From Geothrix oryzae (lineage in GTDB: Bacteria > Acidobacteriota > Holophagae > Holophagales > Holophagaceae), in assembly GCF_030295385.1 (NCBI RefSeq), contig NZ_AP027079.1:868001-932000 (forward strand): a stretch of DNA of 64,000 nt, written 5' to 3'. Below the pieces are notes generated by a model. That model was not told the DNA's origin and did not search any database. It saw only the letters and a list, made by a program, of their open reading frames with translations. A program made the translations under genes and the position numbers. Each line of letters begins with the position of its first letter. Position 1 is the stretch's first letter. Below are positions 34,975 to 43,547 of the stretch, piece by piece.

Positions 34975-35016
34975 GTCCCGTAGCTCAGCTGGATAGAGCA
35001 GCTCCCTCCTAAGAAG
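34975..35016 (+). pseudogene. 5' half of tRNA-Arg(CCT), interrupted
   Basis: The sequence from 34975 has an acceptor 5' strand GTCCCGT, a D-arm GCTCAGCTGGATAGAGC and the anticodon loop CTCCTAA, then diverges: the anticodon 3' stem is GAAGC in place of GGAGC and no T-arm or acceptor 3' strand follows within 100 bases. This is where backbone gene content ends. It is read as the chromosomal tRNA gene broken by island insertion at the anticodon loop. Confidence 0.7.
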
Positions 35017-35132
35017 CCGGTGGCTGTTGGTGTGGCCCGGCACAAGTGCTATTTAAAATATTGATTTCATTGCCCATGTGAAAGCATAAACTACGGGGCC
35101 ACCGAGTTTCATTTCATGCCGACACTGTTTGC

Positions 35133-35377
35133 TAAGTGTTGATAAATTCGCCCCCATGCCAGCACGGTGGACCAGATTTGTACCGGTCCTTTCCGTCTTG
35201 GGTGGCTGGTGGTCCCGGCGGGAATTGAACTCACGACCTACCGCTTAGGAGGCGGTCGCTCTATCCGCTGAGCTATGGGACCGATGGCAGCAGTCCTCAT
35301 TCTAGCCTGATCTGGCGCTCATCGAGGTGAGTTGTGCGAGCGCTGGTCCTTCCATCTGGGAGGTGCTGGCCGGTCGA
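35133..35377. repeat. Left copy of the ~245-bp island-boundary direct repeat
   Basis: Matches 54484-54727 with an exact offset of 19350 from about 35141 onward; I count about 14 differences in 237 aligned bases (about 94%). The similarity extends more weakly upstream to about 35050 (TTTCATTTCATGCCG shared). The repeat contains a tRNA-Arg(CCT)-like gene plus about 95 bases beyond its 5' end, and thus looks like an attachment-site duplication. Confidence 0.85.
35207..35282 (-). tRNA. tRNA-Arg(CCT), left repeat copy, two stem mismatches
   Basis: Reading the minus strand from 35282: acceptor GGTCCCA, D-arm, anticodon stem ACCGC-CTCCTAA-GCGGT, T-loop TTCAATT, acceptor CGGGACC, A, and an encoded CCA. 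Compared with the copy at 54557-54632 it has A for G at acceptor position 7 and A for G in the T-stem, each giving an A-C mismatch. It may be a decaying copy. Anticodon CCT reads AGG. Confidence 0.75.
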
Positions 35378-35505
35378 TAATCCTGTCATGGAAGCCCGGC
35401 CTATAACTTGGCCAACTGCCGAGACACTTATCCTGGCTAATCCAGTGAACCCTCTAGCTGTAACTGCCAAGGAGGTTGTTCCGTCTTGTGACTGGGGCTG
35501 ATCAC

Positions 35506-35550
35506 TAAGGCCGAATAGGGCCTGTGGTGATTGTAGTAATGGAGCCAAGC
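35506..35550 (-). pseudogene. IS481/IS3-type transposase C-terminal remnant
   Basis: On the minus strand 35550-35506 encodes AWLHYYNHHRPYSAL, the conserved end block of DDE transposases of the IS481/IS3 group. Continuing in another frame gives SDQPQSQDGTTSLAV, the usual position of the following QPPxxRL..N-LL block, so the fragment is frameshifted. Nothing else of the transposase remains. Confidence 0.6.
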
Positions 35551-35573
35551 GCTAAGTCACCAATATCAACGCT

Positions 35574-36179
35574 TCAATGGGCTTCGAAGGGTTCAGTCGC
35601 GAAGAGGCGGAAAGTCGCCAACGCGTCCTGCAGGGATTCTCCCCAGGGGTCCGCACCTTCCAAGGCCAGGACCTCGACGCAGCTCCCGTAGTACCAGAGC
35701 TGGTCCGATGGCCCAGCCTTGAAACGATCCCAGGCCTTGGGCCCGAGGAGCCGCAAATCGGCCACTGTGCACTGGAGGTTGTGCAGCTTATCGGAAGCGG
35801 CCACCAGCCGAGTGCTGCGATCTACCTTGCGAAGATGTGCCAGATAGGCCTCCTTCCGTTCCCGCCAAGGGGCCTTCCTGTCGGGATTCTCCGCCAGGCT
35901 GTCGCTGCAGCTTCGGACAATACGCTCTACGCGGTGACCCCACGATTCGCGGATGTGCAGAAGAATGGATTCTCCACCTCCATCTTCGGCCGTGTCATGG
36001 AGCAGCGCGGCGATCGCCTCGTCCTCATCCGCACCAAAGGACAAGGCCATGGAACAGACCGCCATGGGGTGAGAAAGGTAGGGTACGACACCGCCCTTGC
36101 GCACCTGACCATCATGAACGGTCCTCGCGAAGTCGAATGCCGTTGTGAACCGTGTCGTAAGCACTGGACTGGAAGCCAT
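35574..36179 (-). CDS. HD-domain phosphohydrolase, MESH1/SpoT-hydrolase-like
   Basis: A 201-aa protein. The N-terminus has the SpoT/MESH1-type arrangement AFDFARTVHDGQVRKGG, PYLSHPMAV and AALLHDTAED with the metal-binding HD pair; a later DKLHNL completes the site. Such stand-alone HD proteins hydrolyse (p)ppGpp or related nucleotides. GGAG lies before the ATG. It is the first gene inside the left repeat. In a defence island a small alarmone hydrolase could act as an antidote or regulator; that is inference. Confidence 0.72.
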   Translation of the reverse strand: MASSPVLTTRFTTAFDFARTVHDGQVRKGGVVPYLSHPMAVCSMALSFGADEDEAIAALLHDTAEDGGGESILLHIRESWGHRVERIVRSCSDSLAENPDRKAPWRERKEAYLAHLRKVDRSTRLVAASDKLHNLQCTVADLRLLGPKAWDRFKAGPSDQLWYYGSCVEVLALEGADPWGESLQDALATFRLFATEPFEAH

Positions 36180-36245
36180 GGGGTCTCCGGAAGGGGTGGG
36201 GGTTCTGCTTGAGGCGAGCAGGTTCTCCGTATCCGATGATTCTTT

Positions 36246-36572
36246 TCAATCGTCGAGATCAGGCAGTCCCCTCTGGTTCGATCCAGGCTGGAACATCCAG
36301 GATTCCTGGTCCAGCCTTAGGATCGATGGGTTGACCTGTTCCTCATCCTGCGATGGGAAGGGCAGGCACCCCTGGACCGCACCCTCCGGGGGCAACTCGC
36401 CGCGGGCATGGAGCAGCAGGCGCATGTCCAGGGCCGTAAGATGCGCGACGCCGACCCATGTGGCACAGTCCAGACAGTAGCCCTGAATTCTGTTGAGGCT
36501 TATGGATTCGGGGTAGAAGGCCCTGTGGGGGCAGGGAGGGGGAGTTGAGGCATCAGTGGGAGAGGAGGGCAT
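36246..36572 (-). CDS. Hypothetical Cys-rich protein
   Basis: A 108-aa protein from ATG 36572, which has GGAGG about ten bases upstream; the frame is open to 36659. It has CPHRAF and GYCLDCATWV (about residues 14-40), a CxH...CxxC arrangement like a small zinc ribbon, and an acidic C-terminus. No family recognised. It lies between the HD gene and the next minus-strand gene. Confidence 0.5.
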   Translation of the reverse strand: MPSSPTDASTPPPCPHRAFYPESISLNRIQGYCLDCATWVGVAHLTALDMRLLLHARGELPPEGAVQGCLPFPSQDEEQVNPSILRLDQESWMFQPGSNQRGLPDLDD

Positions 36573-36720
36573 AAGATCAGGTTCCTCCACAAGGAGGACG
36601 CCTACCCGGGGAGGCAAGGTTATTGGACAGGGCTGCAAGGGGATTCGTCGGGTAGTCATCGATAGGGCCCTTGCGGCGATACCTTGCGGTCTCCGTCTGT
36701 GCGATCAGGGCAGCGAATCC

Positions 36721-37254
36721 TCAGAGACATTGCTTTTCGCTTCCCTCGGTATTCCGTAGGCCTCGTGGGGAGCCTAATCCGTACACCGATTCAGCTACCC
36801 GGATACCCATGGTTGAAGGCACCCAGCGGATCTTGTATTTCGGTGGGATGAGGTGCAGGGCATTTCGGACCCTGAGCCAGGCATCATGTGAGTACACAAA
36901 AGCCGCCTCTCCAACATCCAGCCGCCCGGCTCGGAACCAGTCATGAAGCCCAACCTTCAGCATCCCATTCAAGGCTGTGTTGGCCTCGATGATGCGGACT
37001 CCCATCAGATCACTGGCGATGGTCATTCCCGCATCAAGCGCAAGCCCGATCAATTCCACTTCCGTCACCGGAATCGGCACCATCTCCAGTCTGCCCCGAT
37101 CCTTTTCTCGAGGCCGGTCCACCACGGACACCACCCCCGAAGCCCAGCGGACCTCCAGGACCCCGCCGTCCATGGCTCGATGCTCGGCGCAGGCATGCCA
37201 CCGCCTGGCATCCGCATCTGTTTGGATCGAGAGGACAATCTCAAACCGATTCAT
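36721..37254 (-). CDS. Hypothetical protein
   Basis: A 177-aa protein from ATG 37254 (GAGG seven bases upstream; the frame is open to 37389). Residues 1-70 form alternating strands (MNRFEIVLSIQTDADARRW, GVVSVVDRPREKDRGR), the rest is mixed (VELIGLALDAGMTIASDLMG, HDWFRAGRLDVGEAAFVYSHDAW). No signal peptide or membrane segment. No family recognised. It diverges from the vWA-phosphatase-kinase cluster with 240 bases between starts, so the promoter region may be shared. Confidence 0.55.
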   Translation of the reverse strand: MNRFEIVLSIQTDADARRWHACAEHRAMDGGVLEVRWASGVVSVVDRPREKDRGRLEMVPIPVTEVELIGLALDAGMTIASDLMGVRIIEANTALNGMLKVGLHDWFRAGRLDVGEAAFVYSHDAWLRVRNALHLIPPKYKIRWVPSTMGIRVAESVYGLGSPRGLRNTEGSEKQCL

Positions 37255-37494
37255 GGGCGTTTCCTCTTCTTGGGGTGGGTGCTTCTTTGTGGTCATCCCA
37301 ACGCCGGATGCCAGTGCTCCGGTTCGGAGGACTACCCGGAAGGGCGTTCCATCTGTCGAGGCCTGCGAGCAGAGCCTGATGGCATCCACCCTGGGCCATC
37401 ACCCACTATTAAGAGACGCAAGACAAAGTTGCCTCTGAATCCATACACAGGAGCCGCGGCCTAGGGTTGGAGTCACTGATGACGCCGAGGAACC

Positions 37495-38340
37495 GTGCTC
37501 TCTCCACCTACCCACGATCAACCGTTCAGCAGCCAGCATCCTGGTTGCATGCTTTTCCTGGTCGACCAGTCGACCTCCATGGCCGAACGCGTCACCGCGC
37601 CCAAGACGCCAGATCTCTCCAAGGCGCGGAGTGTGGCGAATCTGTTCAACAAGCTGGTATGGGATCTTATTCTTGCCAACTCGAAGGGAGAGGAGGTCCT
37701 TGATCGCTGCCATGTGGGGGTGATCACCTATGGTCATACCGGGGCTCGAACCGCACCTGGTTTCTCAGGGTTGATGCCGCTCCCAGCCCTGGCCACCTCT
37801 CCCAATCGGGAGGAGATCCAGATCACGCCCCGCTACGACGGCATCGGCGGGTTCGTCGATGTAGAGGTGAGATTACCTGTGTGGCTGGATCCCATGGCCT
37901 ATGGGAAGACGCCCATGTGCAGCGCTTTCCAGATGGCAAAGGCCCTTCTCGATCCATGGGTCCAGACACATCCGGGAAGTTGCCCACCCATCGTATTCAA
38001 TATCTCCGATGGAATCGCCACGGATGGGGATCCGCTGGCGGACATGCAGGCGCTCCAGAACCTCTCGACGGCTACAGGTCCCACGCTGGTGTTCAACATC
38101 CTCCTGGCCGGTGTGGACCGTCCCACAATCGCCTGGCCCACGGATTCCCAGGCAGTGGAAGCAGGGCCACTGCGCGGCATGATCGAGGGGTCCAGTGCAC
38201 TGCCCAATTCCATGAGATTGCGCGCCAATCAGGCCTTCGGGCTCCACCTCCAGGAGGGAGCGCGTGGGGTCGTGATCAACGCCGGGATCCTGGATCTGGT
38301 CCGGCTGCTCGACATCGGAAGCCCCGTCGCCCATGTCTAG
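37495..38340 (+). CDS. von Willebrand factor A domain protein 1 (TerY-like)
   Basis: A 281-aa single vWA domain. The metal site is complete: DQSTSM (DxSxS, about residues 24-29), Thr in GKTPMC, and Asp in NISDGIATDG. It starts with GTG (GAGG four bases before). It is a paralogue of the two vWA proteins downstream, but the most divergent (DQSTSM for DQSGSM). vWA proteins of this type are scaffold or target proteins in kinase/phosphatase triads. The stop overlaps the PP2C gene start. Confidence 0.85.
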   Translation: MLSPPTHDQPFSSQHPGCMLFLVDQSTSMAERVTAPKTPDLSKARSVANLFNKLVWDLILANSKGEEVLDRCHVGVITYGHTGARTAPGFSGLMPLPALATSPNREEIQITPRYDGIGGFVDVEVRLPVWLDPMAYGKTPMCSAFQMAKALLDPWVQTHPGSCPPIVFNISDGIATDGDPLADMQALQNLSTATGPTLVFNILLAGVDRPTIAWPTDSQAVEAGPLRGMIEGSSALPNSMRLRANQAFGLHLQEGARGVVINAGILDLVRLLDIGSPVAHV

Positions 38341-39223
38341 CATGCTCATCCTCCGGGCTCCCAAGTCCGACTACAGCCCCTCGACCTGCGAGGACGCCTG
38401 GGCCTTCCAAGACTCCGGGCAGGTGCGCCTCTCCAGTGGGATCGATGCCACGATGTTCCGCAGGTCCGGAGCTGCTCCATCTACCCTTGCCATTTCGGAT
38501 GGCGCCAGCACCTGCTCCGCCTCCGGAGCCTGGGCCTGCCTTCTCGCCAACCATGTCGTACAGACTGGACAAGACTTGGACTCGGCTGTAGAGCTTCCGG
38601 ATCGATTGAAACCCCTCCGGCAGCAGTGGCGACAGGCCGCGGAGGCGACCCTGAGTGCTCAGGCTTCGTGGAATGCCCGCGCCGCCCTCGAGAAGGGAGC
38701 CCATGCCACCCTCCTTCGGGTTCATCTCGATGGGCCCTGCTGGACGGCCGATGCCGTGGGGGATTCCAACCTCTTCCACATCCGACGGAAAAACCTCTGC
38801 CGGGCCTTCCCGGTCCTGGAGGCTGAAGATTTTGAGGCTGCGCCCTGCCTGGTCGCCAGTGTCGTCGGTTGGGACAATCTCCTGGCGGATGGGCTTCGGC
38901 ATGCCTCCGGAATCCTGGAATCGGGGGATGTCCTGGTCCTGGCCACCGATGCAGCCGCCCGCTGGCTGATGGAGGCCGAAGACTGGGCTTGGCCCGAGCT
39001 ACTGCTGGACATCCCCGATGCCGATCAGCTTTTCCTGGCGTGGGTACGGGAGGAACGTGCTGCCAGGCGCCTCAAGGACGACGACACGACCTTCGTGATT
39101 CTCCAGTGGTCGGGCTCATTGGACAACGACGCTGAGGTCCCTGTGACCCCCGGGCAAACTTGCGCCGACGCGACGAGCGAGCCGTGGCCTCCGAACCTGA
39201 ATACGAACCTGCAAGGAGAGTGA
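38333..39223 (+). CDS. PP2C-like protein phosphatase
   Basis: A 296-aa PP2C-fold protein. Expected metal positions are readable: CEDAWAF near the N-terminus, ISDGAST (DGxS in place of DGhG), AVGDSNLFH, LATDAAARW and the C-terminal DDDTTFVIL. It overlaps the vWA 1 gene by eight bases and is followed three bases later by vWA 2, so it is part of the same operon. Its substrate is likely the kinase or vWA proteins of the operon (inference from the TerY-phosphatase-kinase triads). Confidence 0.78.
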   Translation: MSSMLILRAPKSDYSPSTCEDAWAFQDSGQVRLSSGIDATMFRRSGAAPSTLAISDGASTCSASGAWACLLANHVVQTGQDLDSAVELPDRLKPLRQQWRQAAEATLSAQASWNARAALEKGAHATLLRVHLDGPCWTADAVGDSNLFHIRRKNLCRAFPVLEAEDFEAAPCLVASVVGWDNLLADGLRHASGILESGDVLVLATDAAARWLMEAEDWAWPELLLDIPDADQLFLAWVREERAARRLKDDDTTFVILQWSGSLDNDAEVPVTPGQTCADATSEPWPPNLNTNLQGE

Positions 39224-39226
39224 TCC

Positions 39227-40081
39227 ATGATCGGCGAAACTTCGACCACCCACGGCACCCACACGGCGGCCATCAGCCGCCAGAACCCTGGCTGCATCCT
39301 CTTCCTGCTTGACCAGTCGGGATCCATGGCTGGGTCTCTCTCCCTGCCTGACGGGACCGCCATCACGAAGGAACAAGGCGTGGCGGATGTCGTGAACCGC
39401 TTGCTGGGTGAGCTGGTGCTCTCCTGCACCAAGGGGGAGGAGGTCTACGATCGGTTCCACCTCGGGGTGATCACTTACGGCGAGGGTGTACGAACGGCCT
39501 CTGGTTTCGAGGGGCTTGTCCCGCTCTCCAAGGTGGCGAGCAGTTATGTCCATCTGGACAAGCGGTCGGCCCGGAATCCCGACGGCACCACGACCGATGT
39601 CGCCTTTCCGGTATGGTTTGTCCCAACATCGGGCGGAGGCACCCCCATGTGCGGGGCAATCCATCTCGCAGAAACCCTCCTGGAGCCTTGGATCAGCCAG
39701 CATCCCGACAGCTTCCCTCCCATCGTGTTCAACATCACGGATGGAGCCTCCACCGATGGAAGCCCTCTTCCGGGCCTCCTCGCGCTCCAGGCCATCGGAA
39801 CCGGCGATGGTCCGTGTCTGACCTTCAACTGCCTCTTGGCGGAGGATTCCGGTCCGGCCGTGGTCTGGCCCGCCGAAACCCACCAGGTTCCCAACGGCCA
39901 CCTCCGTGACTTGTTCGAGGGCTCCAGCATCCTGCCGGAATCCATGCGGGCCCGTGCGGCGTCTGTCCACAAACTGGCCTTATCCCCTGGTGCCCGGGGC
40001 GTGGTGCTCAACGCCACCCTGATGGACCTGGTGCGCCTGCTGGATATCGGCAGCACTCCCAATCCGGGTGGTGGCCGGTAG
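39227..40081 (+). CDS. von Willebrand factor A domain protein 2 (TerY-like)
   Basis: A 284-aa vWA protein with DQSGSM (about residues 27-32), GTPMC and NITDGASTDG. It is highly similar to vWA 3 (shared ISRQNPGCILFLLDQSGSM, GVADVVNR, SCTKGEEVYDRF-type blocks, GARGVVLNA end). Ends with LVRLLDIGSTPNPGGGR. AAGGAGAG precedes the ATG. The tandem arrangement indicates local duplication. Confidence 0.85.
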   Translation: MIGETSTTHGTHTAAISRQNPGCILFLLDQSGSMAGSLSLPDGTAITKEQGVADVVNRLLGELVLSCTKGEEVYDRFHLGVITYGEGVRTASGFEGLVPLSKVASSYVHLDKRSARNPDGTTTDVAFPVWFVPTSGGGTPMCGAIHLAETLLEPWISQHPDSFPPIVFNITDGASTDGSPLPGLLALQAIGTGDGPCLTFNCLLAEDSGPAVVWPAETHQVPNGHLRDLFEGSSILPESMRARAASVHKLALSPGARGVVLNATLMDLVRLLDIGSTPNPGGGR

Positions 40082-40169
40082 GTCAACATCCTGCCAATCA
40101 ATAGGGCAAATCGGCCCAACCACCTTCGGCTCCAGCCAGGAGCTTCCTCAATCATCCTCCGGAGTCTCC

Positions 40170-41024
40170 ATGGCCCTCGATGCACCCAGCCTCCGTGCCA
40201 CCCACACCACTCCCATCACCCGACAGAATCCGGGCTGCATCCTGTTTCTGCTCGATCAATCCGGATCCATGGCCGACCCCTTCACCCTCCCAGGGGAGCC
40301 TGAGATCTCCCGTGCGAAGGGAGTCGCAGATGTCGTGAATCGTGTCCTGATGGAACTCGTCCTCGCTTGTACCAAAGGTGAGCTGGTGTATGACCGCTTC
40401 CAAGTGGGTGTGGTTACCTATGGTGGAACTGCGGCCATGGCGCCCTATTTCCAGGGTCTCCGACCTCTTTCGGAGGTGGCGGAGAATCCCCTGGATGTGG
40501 AGCGGCGTCCGATCGTCAACCCGGGCGGGTCGACCAGTGACATCTTTTTTCCCTTCTGGTTCGAACCGCGGGCTGAAGGGGGCACCCCCATGTGTGAGGC
40601 GATCCGCATTGCCCATGGTCTTATCGCACCCTGGGTCGCCCAGTATCCAGAGAGCTTCCCGCCCATCATCTTCAACATCTCGGATGGTGAATCGACGGAT
40701 GGGAGTCCATTGGAGGGCCTGCGTTCGCTGCAGGCTGTGTCCACGCTGGATGGTCCCTGTCTCACCTTCAACTGCCTGCTCGCCAGTGGGTCCGGCCCGC
40801 AGGTGGTCTGGCCCGCCCGAGCTGAACAGGTGCCTGAAGGGAACCTCAGGGATCTGTTCGAGGGATCCAGTGTCCTCCCAGAGGCCATGCGCCACCGGGC
40901 CGCCGCCGCACACAAGCTGAGTCTGGAATCCGGAGCCCGGGGCGTGGTGCTCAATGTCGGGCTGCTGGATCTGGTCCGCCTCCTGGACATCGGAACGCCC
41001 GCCAATGACGGGGGCGCCCGCTAG
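40170..41024 (+). CDS. von Willebrand factor A domain protein 3 (TerY-like)
   Basis: A 284-aa vWA protein with DQSGSM, GTPMCEAI and NISDGESTDG, the same length as vWA 2 and differing mostly by conservative changes. GGAG lies six bases before ATG 40170; the frame is open to 40068 but upstream residues are not conserved between the copies. The 88-base gap to vWA 2 has no recognisable signal. It leads into the kinase gene 27 bases later. Confidence 0.85.
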   Translation: MALDAPSLRATHTTPITRQNPGCILFLLDQSGSMADPFTLPGEPEISRAKGVADVVNRVLMELVLACTKGELVYDRFQVGVVTYGGTAAMAPYFQGLRPLSEVAENPLDVERRPIVNPGGSTSDIFFPFWFEPRAEGGTPMCEAIRIAHGLIAPWVAQYPESFPPIIFNISDGESTDGSPLEGLRSLQAVSTLDGPCLTFNCLLASGSGPQVVWPARAEQVPEGNLRDLFEGSSVLPEAMRHRAAAAHKLSLESGARGVVLNVGLLDLVRLLDIGTPANDGGAR

Positions 41025-41051
41025 CTCCGGCCCCCCGAAACAGGAACCGCC

Positions 41052-42638
41052 ATGCCGATGCCATCCAATGGCGACTATGCCAAGGCTGTTCAGCAGCCCA
41101 AGCTGGTCTTCCAGAGAGCCGATCTCCAGGCGATGCTGCCGGACATGGGGAAGAATGGCACCCCCCTGAGCTGGAGTGGCGCCTTCGCCGTCGTGTTCAG
41201 GATGAACACACCCGCTGGCCGGAAGGTGGCCCTTCGCTGCTTCACACGGGAGGTCCAGCAGGTCCAAGATCGCTACCGGGCCTATGCCCGCTTCCTGGAG
41301 GGGGCCGTGCCTCCCATCCTGAAGCAGAGCCTCCTGGATGTGGAGTATTTGAAGGCCGGCATGCAGGTGGGGGTGACCTCGGTCCCGGTCCTTCTGATGA
41401 CCTGGCAGGAGGGCCAGGATCTTCTCCAGTGGGCCAGGACTGCTGCGAACAACCCCGGCCGGATCGAAGCCTTCCAGGGGCGGTTCCGGGCCTTGGCGCG
41501 GGCCATGCAGCAAGTCGGGTTCATCCATGGGGACCTCCAGCACGGGAACCTGATGGTCTCGCAGAGAGATCTCCCGGTCCTGGTGGACTATGACAATCTG
41601 CTGCTCCCGGGATCGCGTTCCCTCGGCGTCACGACCTTCGGCTTGGAGGGTTTCCAACACCCGGGCGTAGGGTCTGGGACACCTCATCATCTGCTCGACC
41701 GCCTGCCAATCCTGGTCATCGACACCGCCCTCGAGATCCTGAAGGTGAACAGGGCTCTCCTGCCTGGGTGGGAAACCATCGATGGGATGCTGTTCCAGGC
41801 TTCCGATCTGCGCCAGCCCAATGCCAGTGCGCTTTTCCAGGCCATGGAGGGAGAGCGCGCCCTTCAGGGTTGTGCCCGTCAGCTTGCGCTGGTACTGGCT
41901 GGGCCCGTCGACCAGATCCCCACCCTGGATGAATTCCTGAAGCGGGTTTCGGCCCATGCCTATCGGCCGCGCCTGATCTCCTGGAAACGCCCATCAGTGC
42001 GAGGCGCCTCCGCTGCTCCTGTGGCCGTCGCACCGCGGCGCTGGAAGGTGCCGGCCGCACCGTCAGGATTGAGCAGTCTTTCTCCCCGATTGGTCCAGCC
42101 CGGGCTTTCGTGGGCGCAAGCGAGCCTTCGACAGATCGGTCTGGGAGGCGCTCGGACGCCCCTGGTCTGGGCCATGGCATTGGCCCTGATCGTTGAGGTG
42201 GGGATGCACGCTTTTCAGGGGGGGCGCCCCGTCCCGACCGACCGCAGCGCCAAGACCGCCCCAGCCCGACCCGCTCCACTGCGGCTGCGCGAGGTTGGAC
42301 CTTCCAAGACCTACCCACATGCCTCAGGAACAACCCATCTGAGTGCCTTCGAAGTGCTGGAAGTACCCGCTGCCGGTACCTCAGCGGAACTTCCCCAGGG
42401 GGACGCCTACCTCCGTCCCTTCGAAGTGGCGGATCCCCCCAGCGCCCTGGATGAGGGAGCGAATACCCCCCCATCGCCAAGTCGAGGGGAGCTACCCGCC
42501 GAGCCTTCACCCGGAATGGGTCCTTCCAGGCGGCCATTGGGGAATCGGACCTCGCGGCGAGGTTTCAGAGAAGCCATGAGGGAGGCCTGGGAGCGGGGGC
42601 ACGCCCTCCTGACCCATCCCGACCAAAGGTTCAGGTGA
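41052..42638 (+). CDS. Membrane-anchored protein kinase homologue of the vWA/PP2C triad
   Basis: A 528-aa protein. Residues about 25-290 form a kinase-like domain: glycine-loop region SGAFAVVF, VALRCF with Arg in the place of the usual beta-3 Lys, the catalytic loop HGDLQHGN (about 160) and VDYDNLLLPG in the DFG position. A membrane helix (TPLVWAMALALIVEVGMHAF, about 375-395) is followed by a Pro/Ser-rich tail. The VALRCF form is, as I recall, usual in this kinase subgroup, so activity need not be lost. It ends the plus-strand operon. Confidence 0.8.
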   Translation: MPMPSNGDYAKAVQQPKLVFQRADLQAMLPDMGKNGTPLSWSGAFAVVFRMNTPAGRKVALRCFTREVQQVQDRYRAYARFLEGAVPPILKQSLLDVEYLKAGMQVGVTSVPVLLMTWQEGQDLLQWARTAANNPGRIEAFQGRFRALARAMQQVGFIHGDLQHGNLMVSQRDLPVLVDYDNLLLPGSRSLGVTTFGLEGFQHPGVGSGTPHHLLDRLPILVIDTALEILKVNRALLPGWETIDGMLFQASDLRQPNASALFQAMEGERALQGCARQLALVLAGPVDQIPTLDEFLKRVSAHAYRPRLISWKRPSVRGASAAPVAVAPRRWKVPAAPSGLSSLSPRLVQPGLSWAQASLRQIGLGGARTPLVWAMALALIVEVGMHAFQGGRPVPTDRSAKTAPARPAPLRLREVGPSKTYPHASGTTHLSAFEVLEVPAAGTSAELPQGDAYLRPFEVADPPSALDEGANTPPSPSRGELPAEPSPGMGPSRRPLGNRTSRRGFREAMREAWERGHALLTHPDQRFR

Positions 42639-42668
42639 TTGCGGGCGAGGCAGGGAAGGGCCTGGGCA

Positions 42669-43439
42669 TCAACAGGAGGCATTTGTGGCTCCGGTCGGCC
42701 GGACCTTCGGCCTGGCGTTGTCGGGCCGTACCTTCCGGTCAAGGGCTCTGCCTTTGGGGACAAGCCATGCGGCATCGAGCACCAGCACCCAATGAGGCAC
42801 TTTCATAAGCAGGGCCTTCAGGAACCCCAGGTCCAGCGTGCCCCGGCCCGGATCTGAAAGCGGGGCGTCCCAGGTGAGCAGGCGGGTACCCTCGCCACTT
42901 CCGAAGCCCAGGCCCGAGCACCAGAGGATGAAGGGGTGGACCGGATCGTGGTCATCAAGGAGGACCATCAGATGCTCCAGGATGGCAGTTTGGGTCGCCT
43001 GGTGGTCCACCAGGGTATGCACTTTGAATCCGCGTTCTTCAAGGCCAAGCCCGATGTACTGGGCGAGTTGCCTTGCGTTCCGTGGACCGGTGTAGTCGGC
43101 GGCCTGCAGGCTTTCCACCGCACCTTGGAAAAAGGCCGAGCCATAGGAGGCGAGGCCGATGCAGAGGGCCCGGCCGGCCCACAGTACGGGTGACCCGCCT
43201 TGGTGCCGAACCATGGGTGCCAGTGATGGCACCTCCGTGCGGACCACGAGCTGGATCCATTCCCCCACGGTGGCTCCAGCCGGCACGCACTCCAGGGCGA
43301 GCCAGAGGTCCCGTCCCAGCGAGCCCGCCCTCTCGCATCCTTGGTCCCGGATCAGTCGATCCACCGAAGGGGCCACGGTGAAACTCGAGCCCAGGCGGGG
43401 CCTGGGAATGAGCGGTCGGATGGAGGCGGGGTCGCCCAT
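42669..43439 (-). CDS. Caspase-like (C14) fold protein lacking catalytic His and Cys
   Basis: A 256-aa protein. Residues about 85-230 follow the caspase/metacaspase pattern: ALCIGLASYG, LQAADYTGPRNARQLAQYIG, RGFKVHTLVDHQATQTAILEHL split by position, then FILWCSGLG where active enzymes have SGHG, and WVLVLDAAW where they have LDACxSG. Both catalytic residues are thus replaced (Leu, Ala). It converges with the kinase gene and lies 108 bases downstream of the CARF-like gene on the same strand. Fold assignment is by pattern; confidence is moderate. Confidence 0.6.
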   Translation of the reverse strand: MGDPASIRPLIPRPRLGSSFTVAPSVDRLIRDQGCERAGSLGRDLWLALECVPAGATVGEWIQLVVRTEVPSLAPMVRHQGGSPVLWAGRALCIGLASYGSAFFQGAVESLQAADYTGPRNARQLAQYIGLGLEERGFKVHTLVDHQATQTAILEHLMVLLDDHDPVHPFILWCSGLGFGSGEGTRLLTWDAPLSDPGRGTLDLGFLKALLMKVPHWVLVLDAAWLVPKGRALDRKVRPDNARPKVRPTGATNASC

Positions 43440-43547
43440 GGGGAGGAGGCTCCTGGTTCTATTCCAGGGTCGTGCGTATCTCGTTCTGGTCCCGGAAAGA
43501 TAACCTTGCCCGCCCTCTCACGGTAGCCGCCACTGTGCCCGGGAACG

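Noticed and set aside
34975-35050. Functional plus-strand tRNA-Arg
   Set aside because: No T-arm or acceptor 3' strand follows the anticodon loop and the anticodon stem is altered, so it is called a remnant.
35297-35548. 83-aa minus-strand open frame beside the left repeat
   Set aside because: It reads through the transposase remnant and the repeat; only the transposase part is meaningful, in a different frame.
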